Assembly: GCF_036884845.1 (NCBI RefSeq)
Contig: NZ_CP145732.1
Coordinates: forward strand, 4,774,001-4,838,000
From: Pseudomonas sp. MAG733B
GTDB taxonomy: Bacteria > Pseudomonadota > Gammaproteobacteria > Pseudomonadales > Pseudomonadaceae
Length of the DNA: 64,000 nucleotides
Direction: 5' to 3'
In this document: piece by piece, positions 9,535 to 18,932 of the stretch
How the letters are laid out: the number at the start of each line of letters is the position of its first letter
How positions within the stretch are numbered: position 1 is the first letter of the stretch
Position numbers and translations under genes: made by a program
The notes under the pieces: model-generated
Database searches by the model: none
Told to the model about the DNA's origin: nothing
The model's input: only the letters and a program-made list of their open reading frames with translations

Positions 9535-10300
9535 CGACTTCGGCCTCAGCGCCTGCGAAAACGCGGTGATTCTGGGGGCTTTCCAGGCCGGGATCATCAG
9601 CTCCGCCACCGCCATGGCCAACATGCCGGCCTTCGAAGCGGCGTGCGCCCTGGCTCAACACCCATTGCTGGAGGGACGGATCGGCCTGCACTTCAACCTC
9701 ACGTACGGCCGCCCCTTGAGCCGGCGCATTCTCACGCGCCGGACCTTCTGCGACAGCGCCGGCGTGTTCGATCTCAACCTGTCGCGCACCCGCCTGTGGC
9801 TGGGTCGCCAGGATCGGCTTGCGGTGGAAGAAGAACTCGAAGCCCAATGGCAACGCTGCGTCGACAACGGCGTGCGCCCCAGCCATCTGGACTCCCATCA
9901 ACACGTGCACAACATCTGGCCCATCGGCGAGATCGTCGCGCGGTTCGCGGCGCGTCAGGGTGTGCCGGTGCGATTGGCGCGCAACTTAGGGCAAAACCTG
10001 AGCCTGCCCAAGCGCTTGTTCAAACAGTTGCTCAACCACCGTTTGAACAGTCTGGCCGGCGCCACCGCCGACTATGTCTGCACCCCGGTGGATTTGCGCA
10101 ACGCGGCGCCGCCCAGTGACGGCTTGCTGGAAATCGTCGCCCACCCCAACCAGCTCGGCGCCGATTTTGGCGATGCCTATCTGGAACAAGGCGAGTCGTT
10201 GAGCGCCCTGCTGGAGCACCGATTGCCGGGCGTGCCGAGGGTCGCCTACAGCGTCGCCAACAATGCCATCCACAGGCGCGCAGAGACCGTGATGGAGTGA
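9506..10300 (+). CDS. ChbG/HpnK-family carbohydrate deacetylase (YdjC fold)
   Basis: 264 residues. The start at ATG 9506 has GGAGG at 9495-9499 and lies 29 bases inside the preceding gene. The family metal site is visible: VNADDFGLS at residues 7-15 (Asp10-Asp11) and HLDSHQHVHNI (about residues 129-139). GLHFNLTYGRPL matches the conserved substrate-pocket His segment. The family removes acetyl groups from N-acetylated oligosaccharides or glycolipids. The operon therefore holds two unrelated deacetylase folds, this one and the CE4 enzyme at 3318. Confidence 0.83.
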   Translation: MPQQVIVNADDFGLSACENAVILGAFQAGIISSATAMANMPAFEAACALAQHPLLEGRIGLHFNLTYGRPLSRRILTRRTFCDSAGVFDLNLSRTRLWLGRQDRLAVEEELEAQWQRCVDNGVRPSHLDSHQHVHNIWPIGEIVARFAARQGVPVRLARNLGQNLSLPKRLFKQLLNHRLNSLAGATADYVCTPVDLRNAAPPSDGLLEIVAHPNQLGADFGDAYLEQGESLSALLEHRLPGVPRVAYSVANNAIHRRAETVME

Positions 10301-10439
10301 TCGTTCAGGGAGGATTCAACCTGGGATTTCCCCCGCAAAAACCCCCTCTGGATTCCCCGGTGCGCGGCTTTTTGACGCCGGAAAAACTGTGTCAATACTG
10401 AAACACAAATAGAAACAAATTGCTGGTAAAGGAGCTGCC

Positions 10440-10457
10440 ATGCAAAGGCCATGGTGA
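10440..10457 (+). other. Possible five-codon leader ORF
   Basis: ATG CAA AGG CCA TGG TGA follows a full AAAGGAG Shine-Dalgarno (10428-10434) at normal spacing, 59 bases before the second GNAT-like gene. It would encode Met-Gln-Arg-Pro-Trp. This may be chance, or a tiny regulatory ORF in the mRNA leader. Nothing else supports it. Confidence 0.2.
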
Positions 10458-10515
10458 TCTATACCCAACATTACCTTCACCCAATGCACGGCCAATCCCG
10501 GCCAAGGAGGGCTTC

Positions 10516-11208
10516 ATGAGCCTGATCGACAAACTCCGCGAACGAATCAAACAAAAAGGCCTGAGTCGCACGTTCAGCACTCTGTGGAAACGCTATGTGT
10601 TTTTCCACTGGGAGTTGCTCTGGATGGAGCGCGACCTGGTCAGCCCGGTGCCGCCGCACAAATTGCGCCCCTACTCCGGGGTGCGTCAGGTCACCATCAC
10701 CCCGGAAAACGCCGTCGCGTTTACCAAACACTTCGGTGACCGGGTGCAAACCATGGCCGAACTGGCCGCCGAAGGTCACACCGGCCACATGTACCTGGAC
10801 GAAGAAGGTCATGCGATCGGGTTCATCTGGGGCAGCGTTCGCGACTACCACGACCGTCACTATTACGGCTGCTGGTTCCCGGTCAAACCCGGCGAGTTTT
10901 TCGAGTTCGGCGGTGAAATGACCCGCGCCTACTTCGGCACCAGTCTGTCGGTGGACGTACAGGTCGCGCTGTGGGAAGCGATGGCGGCGCAAGGCTGCAA
11001 CAAGGTGGTGGACGTCTGCGAAACCCACAACATCCCGGCGCTGAAACTGCACATCCGCATGGGCTACCACGAACAGGGTCGCGTCACCCACGTCTACGGA
11101 CTGTTCGGCCGCTGGCGCTTCTTCCGCGAAACCCGCTACACCGGCTCACGCCTGGACCCTCTGCGTAAACCGGGACGCCCGGTGGTGGCGGCGGCAGCGC
11201 AGGCCTGA
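10516..11208 (+). CDS. GNAT-like protein, second paralogue
   Basis: 230 residues. The start at ATG 10516 follows AAGGAGG (10504-10510). It aligns with the protein at 7623 along its whole length with few differences (both open with M-S and share KQKGL, LLWMERDLVSP, ITPENAVAFT, FFEFGGE and CNKVVDVCE). It is separated from the polysaccharide operon by about 215 bases and may have its own promoter. The duplication looks local, with two genes inserted or retained between the copies. The stop is one base away from the convergent RidA stop. Confidence 0.65.
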   Translation: MSLIDKLRERIKQKGLSRTFSTLWKRYVFFHWELLWMERDLVSPVPPHKLRPYSGVRQVTITPENAVAFTKHFGDRVQTMAELAAEGHTGHMYLDEEGHAIGFIWGSVRDYHDRHYYGCWFPVKPGEFFEFGGEMTRAYFGTSLSVDVQVALWEAMAAQGCNKVVDVCETHNIPALKLHIRMGYHEQGRVTHVYGLFGRWRFFRETRYTGSRLDPLRKPGRPVVAAAAQA

Positions 11209-11209
11209 T

Positions 11210-11590
11210 TCAGGCCTTGGCGGCCATTGCGGTGACTTCCACGCGCATGCCTTCAACCGCCAGCGCCGCCACACCCACGGCGGCGCGCACCGGCCACGGT
11301 TTGGCGAAGAAGCGTTTGTAGACTTCATTGAATGCGGCGCGGTCGGCCATGTCGGTGAGGTAGATGGTCAGGTGCAGCACGCGGTCCATGGAACTGCCGG
11401 CACGCTCCAGCGCAACCTTGAGCGCCTGCAAAGTGCACTCGCTTTGCACAGTGATATCGCCCAGCTCCAGGCTGCCGTCTGCGCGGGTCGGGATTTGCGT
11501 AGAGACCAGCAGTCCACCGAAACCGGCGACGTCGGAGGAGATGGAATCCGCATCGGGATCGGGAGTGAACGTGATGTCTTGGTTTGCCAT
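11210..11590 (-). CDS. RidA/YjgF-family protein
   Basis: 126 residues from ATG 11590. It resembles RidA enamine/imine deaminases: GFGGLLVSTQIPTRADGS near the N-terminus, a central Q-x4-L-x2-A-L-x3-LERAG helix, LTIYLTDMADRAAFNEVY, and a C-terminal RAAVGVAALAVEGMRVEVTAMAA segment that includes the conserved Arg which binds the substrate carboxylate. RidA proteins hydrolyse reactive 2-aminoacrylate-type intermediates made by PLP enzymes; this one is a divergent paralogue, so substrate is open. It is divergent from the MocR gene, sharing a 181-base promoter region. Confidence 0.85.
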   Translation of the reverse strand: MANQDITFTPDPDADSISSDVAGFGGLLVSTQIPTRADGSLELGDITVQSECTLQALKVALERAGSSMDRVLHLTIYLTDMADRAAFNEVYKRFFAKPWPVRAAVGVAALAVEGMRVEVTAMAAKA

Positions 11591-11771
11591 GGGACTCTCG
11601 TACTGGAGGAAGTAAAGGGGCGCCGCGGCGATGTAACATCGCGGCGCCTTTTGCGCGGGCAGTTTACCGCAAGTTTTTTGTTCGCCCATCCGCCATGTCG
11701 GCAGAGTGACTTATCCGGTGCCGCTGGATACCCTTGCGCTCATATCCTCACGCCATCCAGACGAGCCTGTC

Positions 11772-13280
11772 ATGAAATCCCCTGCCGGCCTGCTGTTGTC
11801 GGGCATCGATCTGGACCGGACCAGTTCCGTTCCGCTCTACCGTCAGCTCTATTTGCAGATTCGCAAACAGATATTGTCCGGACGGCTTCAAGGGGGCGTG
11901 CGCCTGCCATCGACCCGGACCTTGAGCCAGGAACTGGCGCTGTCGCGGATCACCATCCTCAATGCCTTCGACCAATTGATTGCCGAAGGCTTTCTGGCTT
12001 CGCGCACCGGAGCGGGCACCTACGTCGGTGACGAGTGGGAAAACCATGGCCTCGCCGACGATGAGCAACCGCGCCAGCCACCGCGCCTGTCGGACCTGAG
12101 CCAGTCGATGCTGTCGCTGCGCAGCGAGCATTTTCGCGGGGTGTCCTATGCCGACTGGGACCCCGCGAGCCCCACCTCGTTTCTGCCCAGCCACAGCACC
12201 TATGACGCGTTCCCGCAACATATCTGGAAGCGTTTGATGAGTCGCCACCTGCACAAACCGACCAAGGCAATGCTCGGTTATGGCGAACTGCAAGGGCTGC
12301 TGGCCTTGCGCACGGCGATTGCCGAATACGTCTTCGATGCCCGTGGCATCGACTGCACGGCGGAGCAGGTGGTGATCGTTTCCGGCGCCCAGCAAGCCTT
12401 CAACCTGCTGGGCATGTTGCTGCTCAATCCGCAGGACGGCGTCTGGATGGAAGACCCCGGGCACATCGCCGCGCGCATCGCGCTCCAGGCCCAGGGTGGC
12501 CGGGTGGTGCCGTTGCGCATCGACGATCAGGGCATCGACATCCAGCAAGGCCTGGCCGAATGCCCTGATGCGCGACTGGTGTTTACCACGCCGGCTCGCC
12601 AGCATCCCTTGGGCGTGACCATGAGTTACGCCCGGCGCCAGGCGCTCATCGATTGGGCCGCGCAACAGCAGAGCTGGATCATCGAAGACGACTGCGACAG
12701 CGAGTTCCGGTACAGCGGTCGCCCGTTGCCCGCGCTGTTCGCCTTGGACCAGCGGGCCCGGGTGATTTACGTCGGGACGTTCAGCAAGGTGCTTTTCCCC
12801 TCGCTACGCCTGGGTTACGTGATATTGCCCCACGCCTTGGTCGAACCTTTTTGCACCCTGCGCGCGGTCATGGATCGCAGCCCGCCGACGCTCCTGCAAG
12901 CGGTGACCGCCGACTTCATGAGTGAGGGCCACTTCCTTGGGCATATCCGCCGCATGCGTGCGCTGTATCAGGCCCGCCAGCAAGCATTGGTCGAGCAGTT
13001 GCAGCAACAGTTGGGCGATTTTTTTACCCTCACCCCGGTTGAAGCCGGCATGCATCTGATCGCATGGCTGCCGGAGCATCTGGATGCCGACACCATCGCC
13101 AAGGAGCTGGCCCGGCACAATATCCACACCTATGCCCTGAGCGACTACTGCCTGCAAAACTACCTGCCGCCCGCGCTGTTGATCGGTTTTGCCGGCACGC
13201 CAGAAGATCAGGCCAAAGCACGCGTTGAAGCACTGGCACAGGCATTGGTCCGCATGGGGCATCTGCAACAGCCCCGCTGA
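11772..13280 (+). CDS. MocR/PdxR-type regulator (GntR helix-turn-helix fused to class I aminotransferase domain)
   Basis: 502 residues from ATG 11772. Residues about 10-80 form a GntR winged helix (VPLYRQLYLQIRKQILSG, PSTRTLSQELALSRITILNA). Residues about 110-500 form a fold-type I aminotransferase domain with EDDCDSEFRY and the PLP Schiff-base lysine at Lys339 in GTFSKVLFPSLRLGY. Proteins of this type sense PLP or amino-acid derivatives and usually control a neighbouring operon. The divergent RidA gene and the downstream isomerase/transporter pair are the candidate targets; the sequence does not decide between them. Confidence 0.88.
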   Translation: MKSPAGLLLSGIDLDRTSSVPLYRQLYLQIRKQILSGRLQGGVRLPSTRTLSQELALSRITILNAFDQLIAEGFLASRTGAGTYVGDEWENHGLADDEQPRQPPRLSDLSQSMLSLRSEHFRGVSYADWDPASPTSFLPSHSTYDAFPQHIWKRLMSRHLHKPTKAMLGYGELQGLLALRTAIAEYVFDARGIDCTAEQVVIVSGAQQAFNLLGMLLLNPQDGVWMEDPGHIAARIALQAQGGRVVPLRIDDQGIDIQQGLAECPDARLVFTTPARQHPLGVTMSYARRQALIDWAAQQQSWIIEDDCDSEFRYSGRPLPALFALDQRARVIYVGTFSKVLFPSLRLGYVILPHALVEPFCTLRAVMDRSPPTLLQAVTADFMSEGHFLGHIRRMRALYQARQQALVEQLQQQLGDFFTLTPVEAGMHLIAWLPEHLDADTIAKELARHNIHTYALSDYCLQNYLPPALLIGFAGTPEDQAKARVEALAQALVRMGHLQQPR

Positions 13281-13353
13281 AGGAGCAAAGTGGTCTTATC
13301 AATTAAATAGTAATGGATCTATCGAGAGTTCCTGACTGGCGCGATAAAGGCTG

Positions 13354-13370
13354 CGCCGGGAGACCCGGCG
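13354..13370. promoter_or_regulatory. Perfect inverted repeat in the leader of the isomerase operon
   Basis: CGCCGGG-AGA-CCCGGCG, seven-base arms with a three-base loop, lies 22 bases upstream of the isomerase start. It could be an operator or an mRNA hairpin near the ribosome site. No T-run follows, so it is unlikely to be a terminator. Confidence 0.4.
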
Positions 13371-13391
13371 TCTGAACCAGGAATCACTCGA

Positions 13392-14462
13392 ATGAACAAT
13401 AAGATCCAGGAACGATTCAACGCCTTGCTCAGCCACAAGGCGACCGGGGCCGAAGCGCCCCCAGTGCTGACGCAAGCACTGGCCCGCCAGCTGCTTGAAC
13501 GCCTCAAGCAATTGCGCTTGTTTGCCCACGCCTATCCCCTGCTGACCAACCTGACCCATGGTCGTGTCACGCCCGCCGACATGCTGGACTTTGCTTATCG
13601 CCACGAGCTGCAAGGCCTGAGCCTGCACTTGCTCGACGGTGAGGAAAACAGCCTCAGCCAAATGACCGCCGTCCAGCTTCAGGCGTTTGCCGCCAAGGCC
13701 AGCGCGCTGCAACTGGACGTGCATCTGGAGATCAGCAGCACGCGCAAAAACGATGTCGATCAGGTGATCGCCATTGCGCGGGAGTTGGGTGTGCGCAACA
13801 TCCGCGTTTACTCGCGCTACGAAGGCACGCTGTCGCGGGTCATGGACATCATCGAGACCGACCTGCACTACCTCGCGCAGCAGGCCGACGAACACGACCT
13901 GTACTTCGACTTCGAACAGCATGAAGAACTCAAGAGCGGCGAAATCGCCGAGTTGTTGAACCGCCTCGACCACCCTCGCCTGCACGCCTTGTTCGATTTC
14001 GGCAACATGATCAATGCCTGCGAACAACCGCTGCAAGCCCTGCAAACGCTGGCGCCGCACATCCGTCAGACCCACCTCAAGGGCGTGCGCGTGGTCCCCG
14101 AGCAAAACGGCTTTGGTCACTACGGCGTGCTGCAAGGCAGTGACGAAGACGACCTGCCGAACGCCCGCATGCTGTTCGAATTGCTGATGTTGGGTGAATC
14201 CACCCCGCAAGTGATCGCTTTCATTCTTGAGCAGGAAAACCACTACGTGGCGCCGGCGTTCCGCCAGACCGACGAGGCGGCCGACCCGTTCATTGCCTAC
14301 CGGGAAATGAGCGACACGCCTCTGCCGGCGGGTTATTCGCTGGAGCGCATGCTGGCCGACGAACACCGCTGGGCGAATAACCAGGTCGCCTATGTCCGTG
14401 GCGTGCTGGCCGAGTTTCGCACCCTCGCCGAACTGACCCTGGACAACCGCAGCAACGCCTGA
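13392..14462 (+). CDS. Sugar phosphate isomerase/epimerase-like TIM-barrel protein
   Basis: 356 residues. The pattern fits the xylose-isomerase-like TIM barrel (AP_endonuc_2): DMLDFAYRHELQGLSLHLLDG, LDVHLEISSTRKNDVDQV, YFDFEQHEELKSGE and LFDFGNMINACEQPLQAL then RQTHLKG. These supply the Glu/Asp/His residues that bind the divalent metal in the family. The substrate is unknown. The MFS transporter gene starts 21 bases downstream, so the pair is probably an uptake-plus-catabolism operon. Confidence 0.75.
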   Translation: MNNKIQERFNALLSHKATGAEAPPVLTQALARQLLERLKQLRLFAHAYPLLTNLTHGRVTPADMLDFAYRHELQGLSLHLLDGEENSLSQMTAVQLQAFAAKASALQLDVHLEISSTRKNDVDQVIAIARELGVRNIRVYSRYEGTLSRVMDIIETDLHYLAQQADEHDLYFDFEQHEELKSGEIAELLNRLDHPRLHALFDFGNMINACEQPLQALQTLAPHIRQTHLKGVRVVPEQNGFGHYGVLQGSDEDDLPNARMLFELLMLGESTPQVIAFILEQENHYVAPAFRQTDEAADPFIAYREMSDTPLPAGYSLERMLADEHRWANNQVAYVRGVLAEFRTLAELTLDNRSNA

Positions 14463-14482
14463 ACCTGACGTGGAGAACAACA

Positions 14483-15747
14483 ATGACAATCCAAAACAAG
14501 GCCAAATGGCTCAGATTCCTGATCCTCATTCTCGGTGGCGGCACCATCTACAAACTGGCGAACCTCAAGGACGCCTTCTATGTGCCCATGCAGGAATTCA
14601 TGGGCTTGAGCCACACTGAAATCGGCGTGCTGCTGAGCGCCAACGCGATCATCGCCACGGCGTTGTTTGTTGTCGGCGGCTTGCTCGCGGACCGTTTCGA
14701 CACCCGAAAACTGATCCCATCGGCCTGCTCGGCACCGGTTGCCTGGGGCTCTATCTGGCGACCTTCCCGCCGTTCAGCAACCTGCTGATCGTGTTCAGTC
14801 TGCTGGCGGTGTGTGCCGACTGCATTTTCTGGCCTTCGCTGCTCAAGGCCATTCGCAACCTGGGCAATGATCAGGAACAAGGTCGTTTGTTTGGCTTGCT
14901 GGAAGGCGGACGTGGCGTCATCGATACGCTGGTGGCTTTTTCCGCGCTGGGCGTTTTCGTCGCCATGGGCTCCGGCGAGTCCGGTCTGAAATCGGCGATT
15001 CTGTTTTACTCGGTGATCGACATTCTCGCCGGCACCCTGACCTGGTTCCTGCTCAAGGGCGGCAACACGCAGTCGATCGCCAAGCCGAAGAACGGTTTGG
15101 CGAATCTGCTGGAAGCGATCAAGGTGCCGGGGATCTGGCTGGTCAGCCTCAACGTGTTCATGGTCTACATCGTGTATTGCGGCCTGACCTACTTCATTCC
15201 CTACCTCAAGGAAATGTACGGTTTGCCCGTGGCACTGGTGGGTGCCTACGGCATCATCAACCAATACTTCCTGAAGATTCTCGGTGGTCCTGCCGGTGGT
15301 TTCATTGCCGACAAACAGTTCAAGAGCACCAGCCGCTACCTGAAATGGGCATTCCTGGCGCTGTTGCCACTGATGGGCGTGATCATGCTGATCCCGAAAA
15401 GCCCCGGCTTCATCTACGCCGGCATGGCCGCCACCCTGTCCTTCGCGTTGATCGTGTTTTCGATGCGCGGCGTGTTCTGGGCGCCGATGGGCGAAGTCGG
15501 CATCGCGCCACACATCACCGGCTCGGCGTTCGGCATTGGCTGCCTGATCGGTTATGCACCGGGCATGTTTGCCTACGTGATCTACGGTTCGATCCTCGAT
15601 CATTTCCCCGGTCAGCAGGGTTACAACTACGTCTTCAGTCTGATGAGTGTGCTGGCGATTCTCGGGTTCCTGGTGTCCAGCGTGCTGTATCAAACCGTGC
15701 GCAGTAAATCCACGGCAAACGGCGCCGTGGGGGCCGCACAAGCCTGA
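14483..15747 (+). pseudogene. MFS transporter with a one-base frameshift
   Basis: The first reading frame (14483 to 14788) encodes a normal MFS start (GGGTIYKLANLKDAFYVPM, then GLLADRFDTRKLIP with the loop 2-3 motif) and then turns into nonsense after codon 78. The second frame, open from well before 14791 to the stop at 15747, carries the rest of the transporter. Adding one C to the CCC at 14716-14718 restores RKLIPIGLLGTGCLGLYLATFPPFS and one continuous protein of about 421 residues with 12 membrane segments. Either the gene is inactivated or the base was lost in sequencing or assembly. All other parts look intact. It is coupled to the isomerase gene by a 21-base gap with GGAG. Confidence 0.88.
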
Positions 15748-15758
15748 TCATCATGACG

Positions 15759-15782
15759 TGTGGGAGCGCGCTTGCTCCCACA
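15759..15782. repeat. REP-type hairpin (single)
   Basis: TGTGGGAGC and GCTCCCACA form a nine-base perfect stem around six bases. It sits just after the MFS gene and may also stabilise or end that transcript. Confidence 0.7.
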
Positions 15783-15832
15783 GGTTTCGTGTACTGACCG
15801 CTGGCCTGAGGCCGGAGAAGATCGGCGAAAGA

Positions 15833-15843
15833 ATTTCGTATAC
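15833..15843. promoter_or_regulatory. Partial copy of the hydroxyproline-island operator upstream of the GntR gene
   Basis: ATTTCGTATAC matches, in inverse orientation, the first 11 bases of the 16-bp near-palindrome found at 22071 and 28152; the other half is degenerate here. It lies 34 bases before the GTG start of the GntR/FCD regulator, the usual place for autoregulation. The core TCGTATAC resembles the TNGTATACNA operators of this family. Confidence 0.5.
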
Positions 15844-15876
15844 CCTAGCGCTATCCCACTCCGAACGACCGCCGCC

Positions 15877-16548
15877 GTGAACCTGACCAAACTCAACGCC
15901 CCCGACCTTGGCAACACCCCTTCAACGTCGGAAATCATTACCCGCCATCTGCGCGATGCGATCGTCGCCGGGCATTTTGCCGAGGACGAGCCGATCCGCC
16001 AGGACGATATCGCCCGCCAGTTCAACGTCAGCAAGATCCCGGTGCGTGAAGCGCTCAAGCGTCTGGAAGCAGAAGGCCTGGTGATGTTCCAGCGCAATCG
16101 CGGGGCGATGGTCACGCGGGTGTCCGATGCGGAACTGGCGCAGATGTTCGAGGTGCGCATGTTGCTGGAGGACAAGATCCTGCGGCTGGCCATCCCCAAC
16201 ATGACCGAGGAAACCTTCGCCCGTGCCGAGCGCATCTGCCAGGAGTTCATCGGCGAAGACGACGTGGGGCGCTGGGCTGAACTCAACTGGGAGTTGCACG
16301 CCTGCCTCTACGAGCCGGCGCAACGGCCGTTTTTGGTGAGCCTGATCCGTTCGGTCAACGACAAGCTGGAGCGTTACCTGCGCATGCAGATGAGCCTGTC
16401 GGCCGGCAAGGAACGCGCCGATCACGAACACCGCGAGATCATCAAGGCCTGTCGCGCCGGGGATGTCGACCGGGCGGTGACGCTTTTGGACGAGCACATC
16501 GCCGGGGTCTGCAAGACCTTGTTCGAACACCTGCCTCACGCCCACTGA
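15877..16548 (+). CDS. GntR-family regulator, FCD subfamily
   Basis: 223 residues from GTG 15877; no good ATG lies nearby. Residues about 15-75 are the winged helix ([58 protein letters not shown]). Residues about 85-215 are the helical FCD ligand domain with the Asp/His metal-site pattern ([25 protein letters not shown]). FCD proteins respond to carboxylic or amino acids. It precedes the epimerase gene by 113 bases and its own promoter carries a partial copy of the shared operator, so it is the best candidate for the repressor of the island. Confidence 0.85.
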   Translation: MNLTKLNAPDLGNTPSTSEIITRHLRDAIVAGHFAEDEPIRQDDIARQFNVSKIPVREALKRLEAEGLVMFQRNRGAMVTRVSDAELAQMFEVRMLLEDKILRLAIPNMTEETFARAERICQEFIGEDDVGRWAELNWELHACLYEPAQRPFLVSLIRSVNDKLERYLRMQMSLSAGKERADHEHREIIKACRAGDVDRAVTLLDEHIAGVCKTLFEHLPHAH

Positions 16549-16661
16549 CGCAACAACCACTGTGCCGATTTCGTCATCGGTGCAGGCTAAATCCATCAAG
16601 CCGGCATCTCGCCGTCCGGGCCACTCTTGCGTTCACTCAACCGAATGGACGTGGCCCTCCG

Positions 16662-17594
16662 ATGAAACGCATCTCCGTGATCGACTCCCACACCGGCGGC
16701 GAACCGACCCGCCTGGTGATCGCCGGTTTTCCCGATCTGGGCGACGGCAGCATGGCCGAACGACGCAAGATCCTCGCTGAGCAGCATGATCAATGGCGCG
16801 CCGCCTGCGTGTTGGAGCCACGGGGCAGCGACGTGCTGGTGGGTGCCCTGCTCTGCACACCCGTGGACCCCAACGCCTGCGCCGGTGTGATTTTCTTCAA
16901 CAACAGCGGTTATCTCGGCATGTGCGGCCACGGCACCATCGGCCTGGTGGCGTCGTTGGCGCACCTAGGCAAGATCGGGCCCGGCGTGCACGGCATCGAG
17001 ACGCCGGTTGGCACGGTGCAGGCTACTTTGCACAACGATCATTCGGTGAGCGTGCGCAATGTGCCGGCCTACCGTTATCGCAAGGCGCTGCAGTTGCAGG
17101 TGCCGGGCATCGGCCAGGTCAGCGGCGATGTGGCCTGGGGCGGCAACTGGTTTTTCCTGATCGCCGACCATGGCCTGCGGGTCGCCGGTGACAATCTTGA
17201 CGCTCTGACCGCCTACACCTACGCCGTGCAGCAAGCGCTGGAAGCCCAGGGTTTTCGCGGTGAAGACGGCGGCCTGATCGACCATGTCGAGCTGTTCGCC
17301 GACGACGATCACGCCGACAGCCGCAACTTCGTGCTGTGCCCCGGCAAGGCCTATGACCGCTCGCCCTGCGGCACCGGCACCAGCGCCAAACTGGCGTGCC
17401 TGGCGGCGGACGACAAACTGCAACCGGGGCAGATCTGGCGCCAGGCCAGCGTCATCGGCAGCGAGTTCGAAGGCTCTTTCGAATGGCAAGGCGAGCGCAT
17501 CGTGCCGACCATTCGCGGCCGTGCCCATATCAGCGCCGAAGCCAGCCTGATCATCGAACAGGACGATCCTTTCGCCTGGGGCATCCGCCCATGA
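16662..17594 (+). CDS. lhpA: 4-hydroxyproline 2-epimerase (proline racemase superfamily)
   Basis: 310 residues. It converts trans-4-hydroxy-L-proline to cis-4-hydroxy-D-proline, the entry step of the pathway. Both catalytic cysteines are present: Cys88 in [10 protein letters not shown] and Cys236 in [11 protein letters not shown]. The positions match the characterised pseudomonad enzyme. [12 protein letters not shown] near the N-terminus is typical of hydroxyproline epimerases as opposed to true proline racemases. The dehydrogenase gene that uses the D-product overlaps its stop (ATGA, 17591-17594). Confidence 0.95.
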   Translation: MKRISVIDSHTGGEPTRLVIAGFPDLGDGSMAERRKILAEQHDQWRAACVLEPRGSDVLVGALLCTPVDPNACAGVIFFNNSGYLGMCGHGTIGLVASLAHLGKIGPGVHGIETPVGTVQATLHNDHSVSVRNVPAYRYRKALQLQVPGIGQVSGDVAWGGNWFFLIADHGLRVAGDNLDALTAYTYAVQQALEAQGFRGEDGGLIDHVELFADDDHADSRNFVLCPGKAYDRSPCGTGTSAKLACLAADDKLQPGQIWRQASVIGSEFEGSFEWQGERIVPTIRGRAHISAEASLIIEQDDPFAWGIRP

Positions 17595-18706
17595 ACCAAG
17601 GCCAGGTGGCCGATGTGATCGTGATCGGCGCCGGCATCATCGGCGCCGCGTGCGCCCAGGCCCTGGCCCGACGCGGTTTGCAGGTGTTGGTGCTGGACGC
17701 CGGCCTGCACGGCGCAACGGCAGCGGGCATGGGCCACCTGCTGGTGCTCGACGACAACCCGGCGGAACTGGCCCTCAGTCAATATTCACTGCAACGTTGG
17801 CGCGAACAGTCTGCGGACTTGCCCGCTGCCTGTGCCTATCGCTGCAACGGCACGCTGTGGCTGGCGGCCAACGCCGAGGAAATGGCCGTGGCCCAAAGCA
17901 AATACCTCAACCTGCAAGCGCAGGGTGTGGCGTGCGAGCTGATCGGCACCCATGCCCTGCGCCAGCGCGAACCGGAGTTGTGTGAAGGCCTGGAAGGCGG
18001 CCTGCTGATCAACGGTGACGGCATTCTGTACGCCCCGGCGACGGCGAGCTGGATGCTCGACACGCCGAACATCCGCCAGCGCCGGTCACGGGTCTGCGAG
18101 GTCGACGGCAACCGCGTGCGCCTCGATGACGGCCAATGGCTGAGCGCCGCCGCCGTGGTGCTGGCCAACGGCATCCAGGCCAACGAGCTATGCCCGGAGC
18201 TACCGATCGAGCCGAAGAAAGGCCACTTGCTGATCACCGACCGCTACCCCGGCACCGTCACCCATACGCTGGTGGAACTGGGTTATGTCACCAGCGCCCA
18301 CAATGCCACGGGACCGTCCACGGCCTGCAATATCCAGCCGCGCCCCACGGGGCAATTGTTCATCGGCGCCTCGCGGCAATTCGGCACCACCGACCCGCAG
18401 GTCGAAGGCTGGATGCTCGCCAAAATGCTCAAGCGCGCCGCCCGCTACATGCCGGGGTTGAGCCGGCTCAATGGCATCCGCGCCTGGACCGGCTTTCGCG
18501 CCGCGAGCCCCGACGGCCTGCCGCTGGTGGGCCAGCATCCGCAACGCCAGGGCTTGTGGCTGGCGGTCGGCCACGAAGGTCTGGGCGTGACCACCGCGCC
18601 CGGCACCGCCGACCTGCTGGTCGCCCAACTGTTCAACGAAACCCCGCCACTGGCCGCACAACCCTATCTGCCCCAGCGTTTTCTCGGAGAACCCGCCCAT
18701 GCCTGA
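17591..18706 (+). CDS. D-hydroxyproline dehydrogenase, FAD-dependent beta subunit
   Basis: 371 residues from ATG 17591. It is a DadA/glycine-oxidase-type flavoprotein: an N-terminal Rossmann motif [17 protein letters not shown], a central substrate domain, and a C-terminal FAD motif around [17 protein letters not shown]. With the alpha and gamma subunits encoded next it forms the hetero-oligomeric dye-linked dehydrogenase that oxidises cis-4-hydroxy-D-proline to pyrroline-4-hydroxy-2-carboxylate and passes electrons to the respiratory chain. It overlaps the epimerase gene and the ferredoxin-like gene, giving tight stoichiometric coupling. Confidence 0.9.
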   Translation: MNQGQVADVIVIGAGIIGAACAQALARRGLQVLVLDAGLHGATAAGMGHLLVLDDNPAELALSQYSLQRWREQSADLPAACAYRCNGTLWLAANAEEMAVAQSKYLNLQAQGVACELIGTHALRQREPELCEGLEGGLLINGDGILYAPATASWMLDTPNIRQRRSRVCEVDGNRVRLDDGQWLSAAAVVLANGIQANELCPELPIEPKKGHLLITDRYPGTVTHTLVELGYVTSAHNATGPSTACNIQPRPTGQLFIGASRQFGTTDPQVEGWMLAKMLKRAARYMPGLSRLNGIRAWTGFRAASPDGLPLVGQHPQRQGLWLAVGHEGLGVTTAPGTADLLVAQLFNETPPLAAQPYLPQRFLGEPAHA

Positions 18707-18932
18707 ATTGCTCCTGGACGGTCACGCCCTGAAAGTCGCCGAGGGCACCAGCGTCGCCGCCGCCCTGGCCCTGGGCAGCGACGGCTGCAGTCGCACCTCG
18801 GTAAGTGGCCAACGCCGTGCGCCGCTGTGCGGAATGGGTATCTGCCAGGAATGCCGGGTGACCATCGATGGCCGCCGTCGCCTGGCCTGCCAGACCCTCT
18901 GCCGTGACGGCATGCAAGTGGAGACCCGCTGA
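18699..18932 (+). CDS. D-hydroxyproline dehydrogenase, [2Fe-2S] gamma subunit
   Basis: 77 residues. Four cysteines in a plant-type ferredoxin spacing, Cys44-x4-Cys49-x2-Cys52-x11-Cys64 (CGMGICQEC...LAC), would hold one [2Fe-2S] cluster. Small proteins like this are the electron-transfer subunit of hetero-oligomeric D-amino-acid, proline and hydroxyproline dehydrogenases. The gene overlaps the beta-subunit gene by 8 bases and shares its last base with the first base of the alpha-subunit gene. Confidence 0.9.
   Translation: MPELLLDGHALKVAEGTSVAAALALGSDGCSRTSVSGQRRAPLCGMGICQECRVTIDGRRRLACQTLCRDGMQVETR

Noticed and set aside
14791..15747. A separate 318-residue gene downstream of a short 101-residue gene
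   Set aside because: The two frames are the two halves of one MFS transporter, joined by adding one base at 14716-14718.
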